Shown here piece by piece: positions 25,978 to 39,743 of a DNA stretch of 51,630 nt; position 1 is the stretch's first letter; every line of letters starts with the position of its first letter. The DNA lies in contig NW_021638310.1 in assembly GCF_900090045.1 (NCBI RefSeq), positions 1 to 51,630 on the forward strand, given 5' to 3'. Under the pieces are notes generated by a model. That model worked only from the letters and a program-made list of their open reading frames with translations, was not told where the DNA came from and did no database searches. The DNA is from Plasmodium malariae. Lineage: Eukaryota > Apicomplexa > Aconoidasida > Haemosporida > Plasmodiidae. The translations under genes were made by a program, and so were the position numbers.

Positions 25978-26900
25978 TCATTGTGGTTGATACCCTATAC
26001 TATGAGAACTTCCTTTAAATTTTTTATCTAATACATTATATATATTTGGTAAGGATTCTCTTTTTTCTTTAAGTTCAACTATTTTTTTCATAACTAAGCT
26101 ATTATATAAGCATGATTTCAATAAAGTAAACTATATGAAACAAAACATGTATATATACCTAAATATATTAATGTTTTGTGCTTGTAAATTATTGTGAAAA
26201 TGGGCATACTCATTGTGTTAGAATATTCACGTTATTAACTATAATTTTTTTTTCACTTTATATAAAAAAAAATAAAGAGAATGATGCTATTAATACGACC
26301 GATCTGGATAAACTGATAGCAAATATATATTTTACTTGCATAGGTGATAAATATGTGGTAAACCAGTGCAAGGAGTTACCATATGAATTTTATTATCAAA
26401 TGCTTCTTTACAATTAACTCCTCGCAAAAAGCATTTTAACTACTTTTTTGATGTTTTTCACAATTATTCTTGTAAAGGTTATAACATTTCTTAATATTAC
26501 CACAAATTATATCACCAGAATCCTGTTTTGTAACATTAAATTTGCTAAAATCATCATAATAACCGTATATTTATTCAAGCTTTGTTAAAGATTCAGTATC
26601 AATTTCTTTTATTACTTGTATGCATATATTATCTAATTTAGACGAAACATCTCTAAAGGGGCTAAACAAAATGTAGCTATTGTTCTTTTTATTTTTTTTT
26701 TCTGAATTTATCAGGTAATTCAAGTATTTATGACGTTTGATATTATCCGAATAATATTTATCCTTAATTTCAATTAAATATCTACCAATCTGTTGATATA
26801 ATGTAATAAAATTAGTATTAGGAATATCTAAAGAATTATATTTAGTATTAGAACAATATTGTTCAGGACTTATACTATCACTCTTAACATTTTAACTAAC
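25978..26900 (-). pseudogene. pir: Degenerate PIR gene, copy B
   Basis: Read on the minus strand. The last exon, 26130 to 25978, is open for 50 codons (FTLLKSCLYNSLVMKKIVEL to SHSIGYQPQ) and has an intact TAG acceptor. A hydrophobic segment upstream (about 26230-26330) aligns with the span of copy A but ends in a stop. From about 26870 down to 26430 one frame shows PIR character: LYQQIGRYLIEIKDKYY, KYLNYLI, LFSPFRDVSSKLDNICIQVI, then IKKCYNLYKNNCEKHQ and FCEEL. That frame contains in-frame stops at 26571-26573 and 26436-26438, and a shift follows before PC-GLPHIYHL. It lies 6395 bases from copy A, last exon to last exon. The antisense frame at 26178-26417 is a shadow. This is a pseudogene, probably older or more decayed than copy A in the last exon but better preserved in exon 2. 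Confidence 0.75.
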
Positions 26901-29900
26901 CCCCCTTATTCCGTTTTATATTGAAGATGTAATTACATGAATTATTTTAAAAAAATAATAAAATTAAATAAAAAATACTGCTAATAATAATAATATATAT
27001 TCGTAGAATTTTATTTGAATGAATAAAAATATATATTTAATTTATGTAACAACAAATTAATGAAATATTATGATATATATAAATATTATAAAAAACAAAT
27101 AAATCTTACGCTTCCCCTAAAATGATTGCGCCATTGTATATAAATATACGTGAATGAAACAGCAAAAGTTAAATTAACGTCATATTGATATTTACCTAAG
27201 TGAAAAAATGTTACGCTTTATGTTTATATGTGATGCATTCCTTTTTGTCATATATAGAATTTAAAAAAACAATTCATAATAAAATCACCACTTTAATTTT
27301 TTGTTAAAATTAATATAAGGTTGTATAGTTTGTACAGTACAATATAAAAGCTTTTAATTGTAAACATGATAATTTGAAAAACATAATTTCTTTATTGTAT
27401 CTAGAATACAATTATAGTAATGAATATTCTTCCGTTTTATTTTTATTCGTGTGAAAATTATATAAATGTACTTACATTCTATAGAAAAAAATAAATTAAC
27501 TTTAGTGTATTCTCATATAAATTGCCAATTATATTCGAGTATCTAATTAAAAATCTTTTTTTACCTTTTAAAATACTATAAATAGATAAATATTATTTAT
27601 TTTATAGGTATAGAATTTTCCCTTTTATTTTTATTTTAGTGTTAGAATGGCACGTTTCATATTATTTCAGTTAATATTAAAAATATGTGATAATAATATA
27701 TAAGCTCTTTAAGAATCCGAATTTCGTGATTTTTAGTGAAATTATAATTTTTCATAAATGAAAAATAAATTCAAGTTAAATAGATTTATAATACATTAAA
27801 ATAAGTACTATTTCGTTAAATTAAAAATATCTCGCTTAAAAATAATATTTTAAGTATGAATATATTATTCTAGAGATAAACATTATTATATTATTTAAAG
27901 CAATCTCTTATTTTTTTTCATACTATTACACAAGAAGCTAAAGTTTCAGTTTAATCTTTATAACTTTTGATTTAGTATGATATATATGATTATATTTCAA
28001 ATATAACAATTATATAAACAAAAATTACATATTATTAAAAGGTGGATTAATTAAAATTATAAATTAAATAAAAAAAAAAAAAAATTTATGCCTAAAGCTT
28101 TTAGTAAAATATATTAGTGAATTTTATTTATACATGTGACTATTAAAAAAATATAAATTAATATATTAACTAAAATTTATATTTACAGACAAAATATGAC
28201 AAGCCCAATTAAAAAATAAATTTATGGCTTTTGTTCTATTTACCCAATATAGTAAAATAATTGATAAAAGAAATATCATAAAATTTTTCAATTTCACTTA
28301 TTTCACTGCTATTTTATTTATCTCTATTATGAGTCTTATATGTTGTACTATATATAAATGTATATTTCAAAGATTTCAGAGAATAATAATAAATTATTAT
28401 TTTTTTTTTTTTACATATCATATTATTGTAAAATATCTTAAGATTATATATTTAGTAAAATATATAAATCGTATATTATTATATTTTAATTGTACTAATA
28501 TATTTAACATATAATTAAATATATTTAAAAAAATATATATAATTACATAAAAATAAAAATTGTTTTTTTTATTAGTACATAAATAAAATGATTTCTCTTT
28601 TACTTTATGAACAAAGTAGTAATTAATATAGAAAAGTTATTATTATAATGGTTAATATAAATATTTTTTTAAATTTATTTTACGTAAGATATCCTCTGTT
28701 ATTTTATTTTTATATTTATAACAATATTATATCGTTTTTCAATACCCATATATGCGTTTCGTTTAATAAAATAGTCCTGTTGTCAAAATGCCTAATAAAT
28801 TCCAAAGCATTACTGTTGTGCTTTTATGAGATTAATATTAATTCATAACTACATTTGTAAGTTTATGTATGGCAATATTCTATTATTATTTTTAATATTC
28901 AATATAATTTTAGTATAATCACTATAGATTCAATAGACTAAAGTTATATTAACAAATTTATTAAGTACCATATCATATATAAAAAATAAAATATAAAAGA
29001 AAACATAAATATTTATTATTCTGGTAATGTATACTTTGTATGAATAAAATATGCATGTAATATTTATGTTACATGATAAAGTGTAAAAGTATTTAATAGA
29101 AAGAACCCTATATGTATTAAACTAATATACATTAAAAGAACAATATATTTATTTCTGGTAATACAAAATAAGTATATCTAGATTCTATTGAATTTATTCA
29201 AAATTATTGGAACGAAGTCAATGCTAATATAATTATCTAAAAATAATTATTTTCCTAATAATATGTTATTAATATGTAATAATAAATTTTTTTTTATGTA
29301 TTATAAGATTATTATATTACAACGACGCATATATCTATTACATTTAACATTGTATTAACCTATGGTAATAATTATAATTAATTCAGATTAATATATTTTT
29401 TGCCATTTTATTTATTAATATTATTTATGAATTAATGATATTGTAGAATTCATAAATAAAGTGATATTATTATGGGATTTATATAATATAAAACAATAAA
29501 TAATAATTTGTAATCTGCCTAATTTTTTGGTATATGATAGCAGTTAAAAATTGTTACATATATAAAATGGATTTTATATTTTCACAGATAAATCTAGTAT
29601 TAGTTATTTTTATAAATATTAATATATAGAGAGATGATTTAAAAAATAATAACCATTAATCTTATTAACTAAGTAGAAAAAAGAAAAATATTATTGCGTA
29701 ATTACAAAAAAACAAAAACAAATATAAAGATAAAAGTCAAAACTAACAAATTCTTTTTAAAATGTAAAAATATATCATATTTTTTAAATTTACTATAAAA
29801 TATTTATATTTTCTTTCATATCCTTCTGGTTTTAGAAAAGCGCTGAAATTCATTTAGTACTGTTTAATTTATACATTTTTTTTGTATTTAACTTTTATAT

Positions 29901-30740
29901 CTTTTATTTTATAAAAATGTTACTAAATAATAATGTAGATATTAAAGTAAAAAAAAATATAAGAATATTTTTTATTTAATTGTTTACATTTCTTTTAAAA
30001 GCGAATATAAATTACAAGTTAATATAAAAAACTATGTATTCAGAATAATTTCATTATTATCATGTTTTAGGCATTTTAATTAGTTCAATAATTTTTTAAA
30101 TTTATAATAATAAAAGTTATACAATCAAAAACGATACTTTAATATCATAAATATCTATAAATATGTATAAGGATTTTTCCTTTAAGTTACATTATTTGTT
30201 GCATAAAAAAATTGAATTCTTTATTAAGGGACAGTACATTTAAATATGATTTTTTTTTTGTGAGAAGATATATATAATTAAAAAAAAATATATTGATATA
30301 TAACAAACAAAGAGTTACAAACTTACTATAAATGAAAACGTTTATTATGCGAACATCTATTAAATCATAACGGCCTAGAAGTATTTCATTATGTATATAA
30401 ATATGGTTTTTCTATAATATATTAAATTACATGAACTATGTATATATTTTCATCATGCTTTCGTGAGTTTTAACGTATTTCTGTTTTTTATTTTAAATTT
30501 TTTTTTATATTAATTAAATTCTCGAACGATTAATTGATAAGAATATTTAAATGATACAAATGGGTATCTCTCTGAATATGGAAATAACTATATATATAGA
30601 AATAATGAAATAGCATAGAATTCTAAAATTTAAGTAATTCCGATATATAAATTAAAAGAAAGTATTGCAATATTAATTTTTTTGCTTTTTTTTTTTTTCC
30701 TACGAATTTAATATTTTTGGAATACATTAATATAATTTTA

Positions 30741-30787
<47 letters not shown>

Positions 30788-31084
30788 GTTACTTATTTTT
30801 AAACAAATATTAATATAAAGTTCATATTGATAATCTTAAAGAAATAAAAAATAGTATATATAATTGAAATATATTTTATGAATCTTTATTTCAATCTTCA
30901 TATTTCATGTTCGCTTCTCTTTCTTTTATTAAGTATTTTTTCAAATTATTCTTTTCATTGTTCCAATAATGAATAATAAAATTTATGAAATAAGTTTCAT
31001 ATAGATAACATGCTTACGAAAAAATATAATTCTTATATATTCAGAATGTATATTATAAATTTTAAAAATGTATTTTTGCATAAT
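26901..31084. other. Gene-free AT-rich region, about 4.2 kb
   Basis: No gene is supported. Frames of 96 codons at 28224 (+) and 66 codons at 28648 (+) are rich in Phe, Ile, Tyr and Asn, have no family motif or convincing splice context, and are treated as chance. A long (AT)n tract lies at 30744-30783. The right end is the 3' side of STP1, so it may include its 3' UTR. Confidence 0.55.
30744..30783. repeat. (AT)20 microsatellite
   Basis: Perfect alternating AT of about 40 bases, the longest such tract noticed, located about 300 bases beyond the stop codon of the STP1 gene. Confidence 0.85.
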
Positions 31085-33648
31085 TCAGTAGTATTTGTCT
31101 GCAGTATTCTCCTTTTTCATAGAATTTACATTTGTATTATCTTCTATTATCCAATTTTCTAACTCTTTTTTAAAGATATCGTCCGTTTTATAATCAATAT
31201 TTTCCGTATTTTCCAAAAAATATCGATTAAATTCACTTATGTTTTCTATAAATTCTTTTTTACTGTCTGAATTTTCTTTTTCCTTAGTTTCAATTATGTT
31301 ATTATCCAAATGTGATTCATTATTTTCAATGTCCTGCTCTTTTTTGCATTCTTCTAATACTGACATAAGAACGAGTATACATAGTTTTGTTAATAATTTT
31401 TTTTTTATATATTTATATAATTCTTGGCAGTCTTCTTTGTTCGATAATTCTCCTATATTAATTAATGGCAAAGAATCTTTAATTTTTTCATTATCATAAT
31501 AATCTGGTATAATCTGGAGTTCATCAGTTAAATAGTTAAATAAGTCCTGTTCAATATATTGCTTAATAATTATACACTTCTCCGATATCCACTGTCTCCA
31601 TATATCTTTTTCTTTTTCTGAAAATGGAACATTTTGAATTTCATCAGAAGGATCATTTTTTAATTCTTCTCTTTTTTTTAAGTTAGCTAGTTCCCTTTTC
31701 CAATCATTTTTTAAATTATTAAAACAATGTACTTTTTTCAATTTTTCAGAAAGATTTCTATGTCTTTCTATCCATTTATTCCATATTATTTTTTGTTTTT
31801 CTTTGTAACTGACAGTTTTAACATCTTCAATTATTAGTTCGTCATTGGTCAAATTAGTATATACTGTATATTCTTCTTTTGCTAACATTTCTAGGCATAT
31901 TTCTAAAAATTCTCCTTTTTTGTATTCCCATTTTGTATTTCTGTATTCTTCGAGTACTTCCATATGTACTTCTATGATGGTTTTGTAACTATCCTTTTTT
32001 CGGTTTGACACGTGTACTTTATTATTCATGTTATGTTCAATTATTATTATATTTTTAATGGTTTTTTCGCTATCGTATTTTAAGTTTTCTAAATGATCAT
32101 GTGCTATGAACTCACTTTTTTTCCAAGAAAGTAAAGGATTTAATATTCTTAGAAATTTCACAGGTCTTTTTTTTATCTTTTTTTTTTTTTTAAACAACCC
32201 TATTAAAGCATACTACAGTAGAAAAAAATGGATTTTCAAAACATATTATTATTATAATAAAATGATTATCATATTTTTAGTACATAAGTGTTATTTTACT
32301 TTAATAAAAAGGGAAAATAGAAAAATAACTATAAAGTAGATTAAAATAGATGATGTGTATGTGTTAGACGAACTCGCTAATGGACCTGAAATAATTATAA
32401 ATATATATTTAATTCTGTCATTTCAAGAATAGATAAATAAACAGAATTGATGGTACCTGAAATTTTAGGAGTTTTAGCAGAATTGGCTGAACGTGCGAAA
32501 GGAATTGAGGATTCAGCTTTTAATGCATGACTTTCAGGAGATTGATTTTCTAGTGACATAGCAGAATCTGAAATATTTGGTGAGATAGGTCCTGGTAATA
32601 CTGCATCATCATGATTAGCTCTTGTTTTTGTTACTTCTTTTGGACCTTGATTAGTTTGCATAGCTTCAGATTCTTCACTTTTATCTTGAAGATTTGGAGC
32701 TTCCGTTTCCGACTGAAATTGAGTTTGAGGTTGATGCTCATGAGATAAATTCTCTGGGGTTAGAGATATCTGTGAATTATTAGTTTCTCCATTTTGTAAT
32801 TTTTGAACGGCTTGTTCCGTTGGAGTTTCAGTTTTAGATGGTTTTTCAACTGTTTTTTGATCTACTTCTTGTAAATCTTACTTTTTTTTTTCTTGTAAGT
32901 TTTTGCAAGTTGGATTTTGATCAATGAGTAAGCAATCTAATGATGTTCTAAAGGTTTCTTCTTCGAGTATGTTGCATAATGATTCTTGTTTTTTTCTTTT
33001 TTTGCCCATAATTCGTTCTTTTCTGTAACAACCTTTAATGAGGCTTACTTTTTCCTGAAAATAAATATTTCTCCCATTAATCCAATTGTTATATTCGTTA
33101 CATTTCTTTAAATACTCCTCATTACACGTCTTTATGGTTCCAGGTTTTAACTGTCTTATTTCATTAAGATATGTATTTCTTTTTTCACAAAAATCTTCTT
33201 CATCATATTTTAATTCTAAAATTTTCATATCATTTTCTTCCAGAACAACAGGACATTCTTTATGTATATTAATCTTTTCATAGTAAGATTGTACCCACTT
33301 TTTTAATGCCCCTTCCCATGTATCTTTAAAACGGCTATAATATGATGGAGGAGACTTATTTTCAATTAGATATTTACTCAAATTTCTACATACATTTCTA
33401 AATGCTTCTTTGTCACTCTTATTTACCTCAGTAGTTTTCTTTTTTATATTTTGTATAATTTTTTGGAAATATATATCACTATAGTATGTCAAAAATCCAT
33501 AACCTCGAACATTCAATTTCTAGATTCAAAACAATTATTCAAGAATTAATTTTTGTGTTATTTATGTTAACAGTTGTTTTAGAATAAATAAATAATTTAT
33601 TAATATAAAAAAATAAAAAATTATTACCGAAGAAAAACAATTATCCAT
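31085..33648 (-). pseudogene. STP1: STP1 protein, four exons, one in-frame stop in exon 2
   Basis: Exons on the minus strand are 33648-33628 (MDNCFSS), 33519-32457, 32385-32300 and 32212-31085; introns are 108, 71 and 87 bases with GT-AG ends, and the reading phase is kept across all three. The N-terminal domain has FRNVCRNLSKYLIENKSPPS, YYSRFKDTWEGALKKWV, CPVVLEEN, LELKYDEEDFCEKRN and CNEYNNWI, which I recognise as the cysteine-containing STP1 domain. A Pro/Gln/Ser/Glu-rich linker leads to a membrane span in exon 3 (SSILIYFIVIFLFSLFIK), then a large cytoplasmic part with EVHMEVLEEYRNTKWEYKKG, IIWNKWIERHRNLSEKLKK and DIWRQWISEK, resembling the tryptophan-rich tails of STP1/SURFIN proteins. 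Read-through length would be about 765 residues. A TAA at 32880-32878, right after a 10-A run, stops translation at about residue 220. Everything after it remains open in the same frame, so decay is recent, or the stop is an error or removed by splicing. STP1 proteins are presumed infected red-cell surface antigens. Confidence 0.85.
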
Positions 33649-36600
33649 GATGGATTTACATTAATACTCTAGCGTATGATAAATAATACTCTGAAGGAAA
33701 AATATGAATTTATATATTTTATTTATCAATATCGTTATTTTAAATTTATATTTCTCAACAAAAATAAATTATAATATTATAATATACATAAGAATTTACA
33801 TATGAACTATAAAGTAATAGAATACATTAGTATTTATTTTATGTGCTTCATAATTTCATTTACCTTATGTAAATATATTACAAATGGAGATGAATCCTAA
33901 ACATATTTTAATATTAATTCAGAATTATGTATATATGATTATGTAAAAATAATATTCCTTATATAAGGAAAAAGTCACAATATTAATCACAAAAAAACGT
34001 ATATAAGTTACATCAACAAGTAATATAAAATTTATTCCGTAAAAATAACATTAATTACCGTTTCCTTATTTCTGTTATTAGAAACACATATATATATATA
34101 TAGATATTATTACTTATAATAATATAAATAATTCCTTTTGTTCTTAGGTTTTAATTAAAATAAATAATATATAAAGCAGTACATTATTAGTAATGATAGT
34201 ATGTCCTTATTTTATTTTATTTTTTTATTTATTGTTGATATATGTCATTATATTGCTATTATTATTTTGTTAATTTTTTTTATATTTACTATATTGTATG
34301 TGCCTATTAAAACTTTTATATGAGCTCATACATCTATACAAACGCTTAATTAATTAGAGGTGTATTATAGTATTAAATAATTATAAAAAGATTTGCATAC
34401 TTATTTAAAATATAAAAATATATTAAAAAAAAATTATAGTAAAATCATTTATGCAATATAGTTTAAAAAAATATAAAATAAATTATAGTTCCTAAATAAG
34501 GAATAATAAGATAGTAACTGAACCTAAAAAGAATAATATTTTATATTAGATAAAACAAAGAATATTAAATCTTTGTAATTGTTTTTCTGTAATAATTGAT
34601 AGATATATTATAATAGGTAAATTAAAAATATATTACATCTTTTTTTGTTTGTTTATATATATAACTAAAGTAAAATAACTTTTTTATAATGATAAATATT
34701 TATTTAGCGTACAAAATAAAAAAGATCTTGTGTTATTTAAAATACTGCTTAAGACGTAAAATATGAAATGTTATTAAAGAACAAGTTAAACTCATAAACA
34801 AGGAAATAGGTTATTATAGTGTAAATTATATATATTATTTCTTATTTTAATATTACTTTTGAAATATATACATACGAAGCAGTGAATGGTCAGAAAATTA
34901 AAAAAATATATATATTAATAATAAATATTTGTAATTAATTATTTCACGTATAAAATTACGTTGTTATGGTTATTTTTAATAATTATGTTATTTTAAAGAG
35001 TTTTATCTTAATGTATTTTTATTTTTTAATTTATTTATGTAAAATATATTTGTTCGTTCTGATTTTTTTATTTTAGTCCCTTATATAATATTTATTTTTT
35101 TTTTTTTAAATATATTGCTTAATAACAATGTACAATAGATTACAAATACAATTAATTAATCATGTTTTAAAGTATATTGTATTTATATTTATGTTTTTGA
35201 ATATATCATATAAATATATGTAAATATAATATATATCATGAATATATTTTTGTCGATTAATATGTGGTAACGAGTAAGAAACATATGATTATCTGAAATA
35301 TTCGATATCATTTGAATAAAAACTAAATAAATTTAGTTTTAGGATTTTTATTAAAAATATTTCTTTTCTTTTTTTATTATTTTCTAAATTTATTGATATA
35401 TTTTTTTTTCATTGTTAATGTATTTTTTATTATTATTTTTTTTTAATAAATCATCAGAATTTTTGTATAATACTACAATTTATACATTACATTTATTTAA
35501 ATATAATACAAGCTTAATATAAATTCATATGAATTAATAAGTTTTCTTTCATTTTATTATGAATATTATATTTAGACTTTTATTTAAAAGATAATGCTTA
35601 ACTTAAGAATAGATATATTTTTATGTAAATCATTAACATAACATAAGCTAGTAATAATGCTATATGCATAAAAATTATTTCAGCATGAAGTTAAAAAAAT
35701 ATGTAGAAGTAAATACATTTACAATGATGCATTTTATTAAATAACGTATTATAATTTTTTCTTATTTAATATGTACAACAACAGAACAAAAAAACTGTGG
35801 TATATATAATTATAAAGAGGCACTTAAGTATTTAAATTTATATTTCATGTTATCGAACAAGAATTCTTAATTATTAACATAATTTTATAGTTTAAAAAGT
35901 TTTAAATAATAATTTATCTAAAATATAAAATAAAAAATTTCACTTTGATGATAATAATGTCTTAATTTTACTAATATTCTTTTATTTACACAGATATGTA
36001 CATAGTCGTATCATATTATTAAGAGAATATATTTTAATATATATTTTCACGATTAAAGTGATAAAATTATATTTATGAATATTATGGTAATATATAATAC
36101 GTACTATTATTTTTATGTTTTAATCGGTACCATTTCATCTTATAGGATTAAATAAGATCGTTCTATGTATAAGTTATTCTTTATAAAATACTATTGTTAA
36201 AGTATTCATCATACAATAATTGAGGTCACTAATATATAACATTATTTATAATTTAATAATCATACTATAAAAATTATTATATGTGTATTAATCCAAAATT
36301 AATATTTAACATACTGTTAATATTAAGTTTTTTTATTTAATTTTAATTAATATTCTCCTTATATATTGCATTTATTGATTATGTTATGTTTAATGAATTA
36401 TTGATTTGTACTTTTTGCTACTTGTTCTTTACATATATTGAATGGATGGATTTCATATTAGAAATATCATCTATGCTAAGTATGTTAATATTAATGCGTA
36501 ATTTGAATATTGGTTATCTAATCAAAATTAATTTTTTTTTATATTTATGTGTCTTTATTACTCATAATTTTTCTTATATATTTGTCTTTTAATTTCATAT

Positions 36601-39600
36601 ATTGCTTTTTTTTTTTACCTTGTTAAACTTTTTACATATATCTTTATATATGAATCTTTTATAGTTGTATGAAATTAATACTTATTTACTATTGCATATG
36701 TAGTATTATTATTAAAATAAATTGTTATAACCCATTTTTTTATTTTCAGTATGCATTTCAGTTAAGTTGTTCAAAATTTTATATTATATGTACAAATACA
36801 CATATTACTGAACATATATAAATTAAATTTTATAGAATGTATTTTTTATCATACGAGCTACCGGCCAAATATGTTTGATCTATTTCAGATCCATTCATCA
36901 TTATGGGAACATTTTGTCCATATACATATTTTTATTTTTTCTTATTGAAGACATTAACAGAATCCAAATAAACTAGTATTAATATAAATTATATGTATAT
37001 ATAATTAAAACACTATTTCTCCAAAAATTTCCTGTCTTCATAGATTACAGGGGTAGTGGAATGGTATTCTCTTTTTTAGCTAGAATAACTTATAGTGCTA
37101 TAAAAAAGAAAATATATGAAAAGTAATGAATTAAATGATAATATAATCATTGGACATTATAAGATAAATTATTAAAAGGTAGTAGTAGAAGATGATTATG
37201 CTTGCGTGTTTAACTGTTCTAGTGAATATTTTATAATAATCGAGATTCATTATAGTTGAATAGATTCACTTAATATAATCAGAAATTTTAAGAATGGTAC
37301 AATTATGCACTTAATAATATAATTTTTATCAATTCTTCATTAATTTTTAAAATTTTTCACCTAAATGAAAATATTAGATATTTTTTGTATCACACATACA
37401 TTTATATGATTAATATATAAACGTTCATATTTTTAGGTTGTATGTTAAGAGTGTATTTATTATTTTTACTATTAAATTTTATTAGACCTAGTAGAACATA
37501 TAATTATTATGTAAAATTATAAAATAGTAAACATTACAAATATTTTTATTTTGTATAAAAGAAAAAACTTAAGCTACTCTATGTGAATTATGATGAAACC
37601 ATATAAACCGTGGATTAAATTCTATAATTATTGAACATTCAAAAAAGATATCATGTTTTTTGTAGATATTGTATTATATATCTTGCACAGGAATGTAAAT
37701 AATATAATTAAATTTCATGTTATTATATATTTAACTTATTTTATTTGTATGAATTAAATATTAATTATATTATTTATTAAATGTGAAAAATACATAATAC
37801 GAAAATTACGCTAACTTTACTGAGCAATATATATATAACAGAACAATTTATCCATGATAAATATACTTAATAAGGAGAAAAATAAAAATTTTACAAGTAA
37901 ATTAAAATATTAGTTCATTATTTTCTAACATAAGAGAGGTATAAATAAATGTGAAAAATAAAGATATATTTTCCAAGAAGACCCAGAAAAAAGCTTAAAA
38001 ATCACCAATATTTCTTGAACAGAAAAATACTATTTTTAAATAATTGCTTGGAAGGATATCATTATGTAATATCCTTATTTTTCGAAAATTATTTTATACG
38101 ATATATACTTGGATTATTATATATTTTTAAAATCGGTAAAATTATATTATGTAAAGAAACATTAAATGATATTAAAAAAATGGGACAATAAAATTTGCGA
38201 AAAACCTAAAAGAGACTAAATAAAAGAATTAATAAGTGTTGTTACGATAATAATATATACATTAAAGGAATAAATATATATTAACTATAATTTTTATAAT
38301 TTAAAAATGGCGTTTTAAATTTAGGAAATTTTTTCTCTATTTCAATTTTCAACTTATTAACTTGCAGGCTAAGACTTTTTAATAAGAATAATTTGAAATT
38401 ATATATTAGATTATTACAATAAATATTTATGAATATGATATTTTTATAATTCTCATATACACTTTAGCTCTTGAGAAAATAAACAATTGGGGTAAAATAC
38501 GTTTTTTCCATTAAAAGTATTTTTAATAAAATGTTATTTTTTTATATATTTATATAGATTTATTATGATTTACTGTTAAAATACATTACAAGCATTGCGT
38601 ATTTTAAAATGAATAAAAACAAAATAATAAATTTATTTGAAAATCATACATAGAAAAATTATTAAACTATACTTTTTAGTAAATTATATTGTTATTCTTA
38701 ATGATTTGTTACAAATCATTTTTATTCTGTATATTATTTGTAAATTTATTTCATATATGTTTCCAAATTAATTAAATTATTTGTACTATATTAATGCTTA
38801 TTATATCTTTAATCTCCTTTTTTTTTTTTTTTTTTTTTTTTTTTTGATTATATTAATATTCTTTCTAAATGTTTAGAATTAATTAAAAATAATTAAGTAG
38901 TTAGATATAAATAGTTTTCACTTAGAAATAATGATATATATTTATTTTAATTAAATCTATAACATTCAAAAGTTTTCGAAAAAATAAAAAAATTAGACCT
39001 TATTTAACTTTATATATTTTTTCAGAAATTAGGTATTTCCATATATACTCGATTCTTTAAGCATGGTCTAGAATATAAAAGATCGTATTTCCTTTTTGCA
39101 TAAATATATTATGCTGATATATTAACATATTACAAAATATTATGTAAAATATAGTTATCCTCATTTATTATTACTGTTTTTGTGTTGTTATAATTAATAT
39201 TTTTTTACAAATAATTTCTTTCAAAATATCATGTTAATAAAATTATAATTTTTAATGACAAGATATTCATAACATTACTTATAGCTTTGGAGTATGAAAT
39301 AATGTATTTTATATGTATACTATACGATCTATATGGTATATAAATTCCGTATTTCCTTATAATATGGAAATACTCTTTTTTCATAATATATTCTGAATGA
39401 AATTAATAATAAACATTATTTAGTTAAACTACTCTGCTAAATAATTAAAATATATATTTTGAATATTTTTATATAAATTAAAATTATTTAATTTAGATGA
39501 AAGTTATTTTTTTTTAATAAACACTATAAAGTTAAAAATTATATAATACCTTTATAATATTTTTTTTTGTATATCGATGTTATAAAATACTCTACAATTA

Positions 39601-39743
39601 TATAAATTTTATTAAGTAGATAGAAAAAAAAAAAAAAAAATAGAATTAAATAACTACTATAATATCCTTTTCCTTTAAGAGGTTATAGTATAACTTCTTA
39701 CGAATCTTTTACTAAATATTTTAAAATAATTAAAGAACAGAAC
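33649..39743. other. Gene-free AT-rich region, about 6.1 kb, with a small anomalous patch
   Basis: No complete gene is supported. The left end is the 5' flank of STP1 and the right end that of the fam gene at 39744. A patch at about 36840-37095 is less AT-rich and has short coding-like runs on the minus strand (see findings). A 68-codon plus frame at 36386 has no family features. Homopolymers T28 (38818-38845) and A17 (39624-39640) lie upstream of the fam gene. Confidence 0.5.
38818..38845. repeat. T28 homopolymer
   Basis: An uninterrupted run of 28 T about 0.9 kb upstream of the fam gene at 39744. T-rich tracts sit at a comparable distance upstream of the fam genes at 4525 (3606-3619) and 15991 (15090-15108), so the position may be conserved. 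The exact length is prone to sequencing error. Confidence 0.8.

Larger units (their letters stand above)
15991..26900. repeat. Tandem duplication of a fam gene plus opposing PIR, about 6.4 kb apart
   Basis: Unit 1 is the fam gene 15991-16871 (+) with PIR copy A 19583-20530 (-). Unit 2 is the fam gene 22313-23274 (+) with PIR copy B 25978-26900 (-). Ends differ by 6403 bases (fam stop codons) and 6395 bases (PIR last-exon stops), and patches of the intervening DNA match at about 6410. The two fam coding regions nevertheless belong to different subtypes, so the genes diverged or were exchanged after, or before, the flanks were copied. Identity was judged by eye. Confidence 0.55.

Noticed and set aside
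26178..26417. 79-codon plus-strand frame
   Set aside because: Antisense to the membrane-span region of PIR copy B, which has better family support on the other strand.
28224..28848. Two plus frames of 96 and 66 codons, hydrophobic
   Set aside because: Composition is that expected from AT-rich DNA; no family motif, no conserved copy elsewhere in the window, no convincing splice partners.
31239..31499. 86-codon plus frame
   Set aside because: Antisense to exon 4 of STP1.
36386..36592. 68-codon plus frame
   Set aside because: Low-complexity hydrophobic sequence with no relatives seen in the window.
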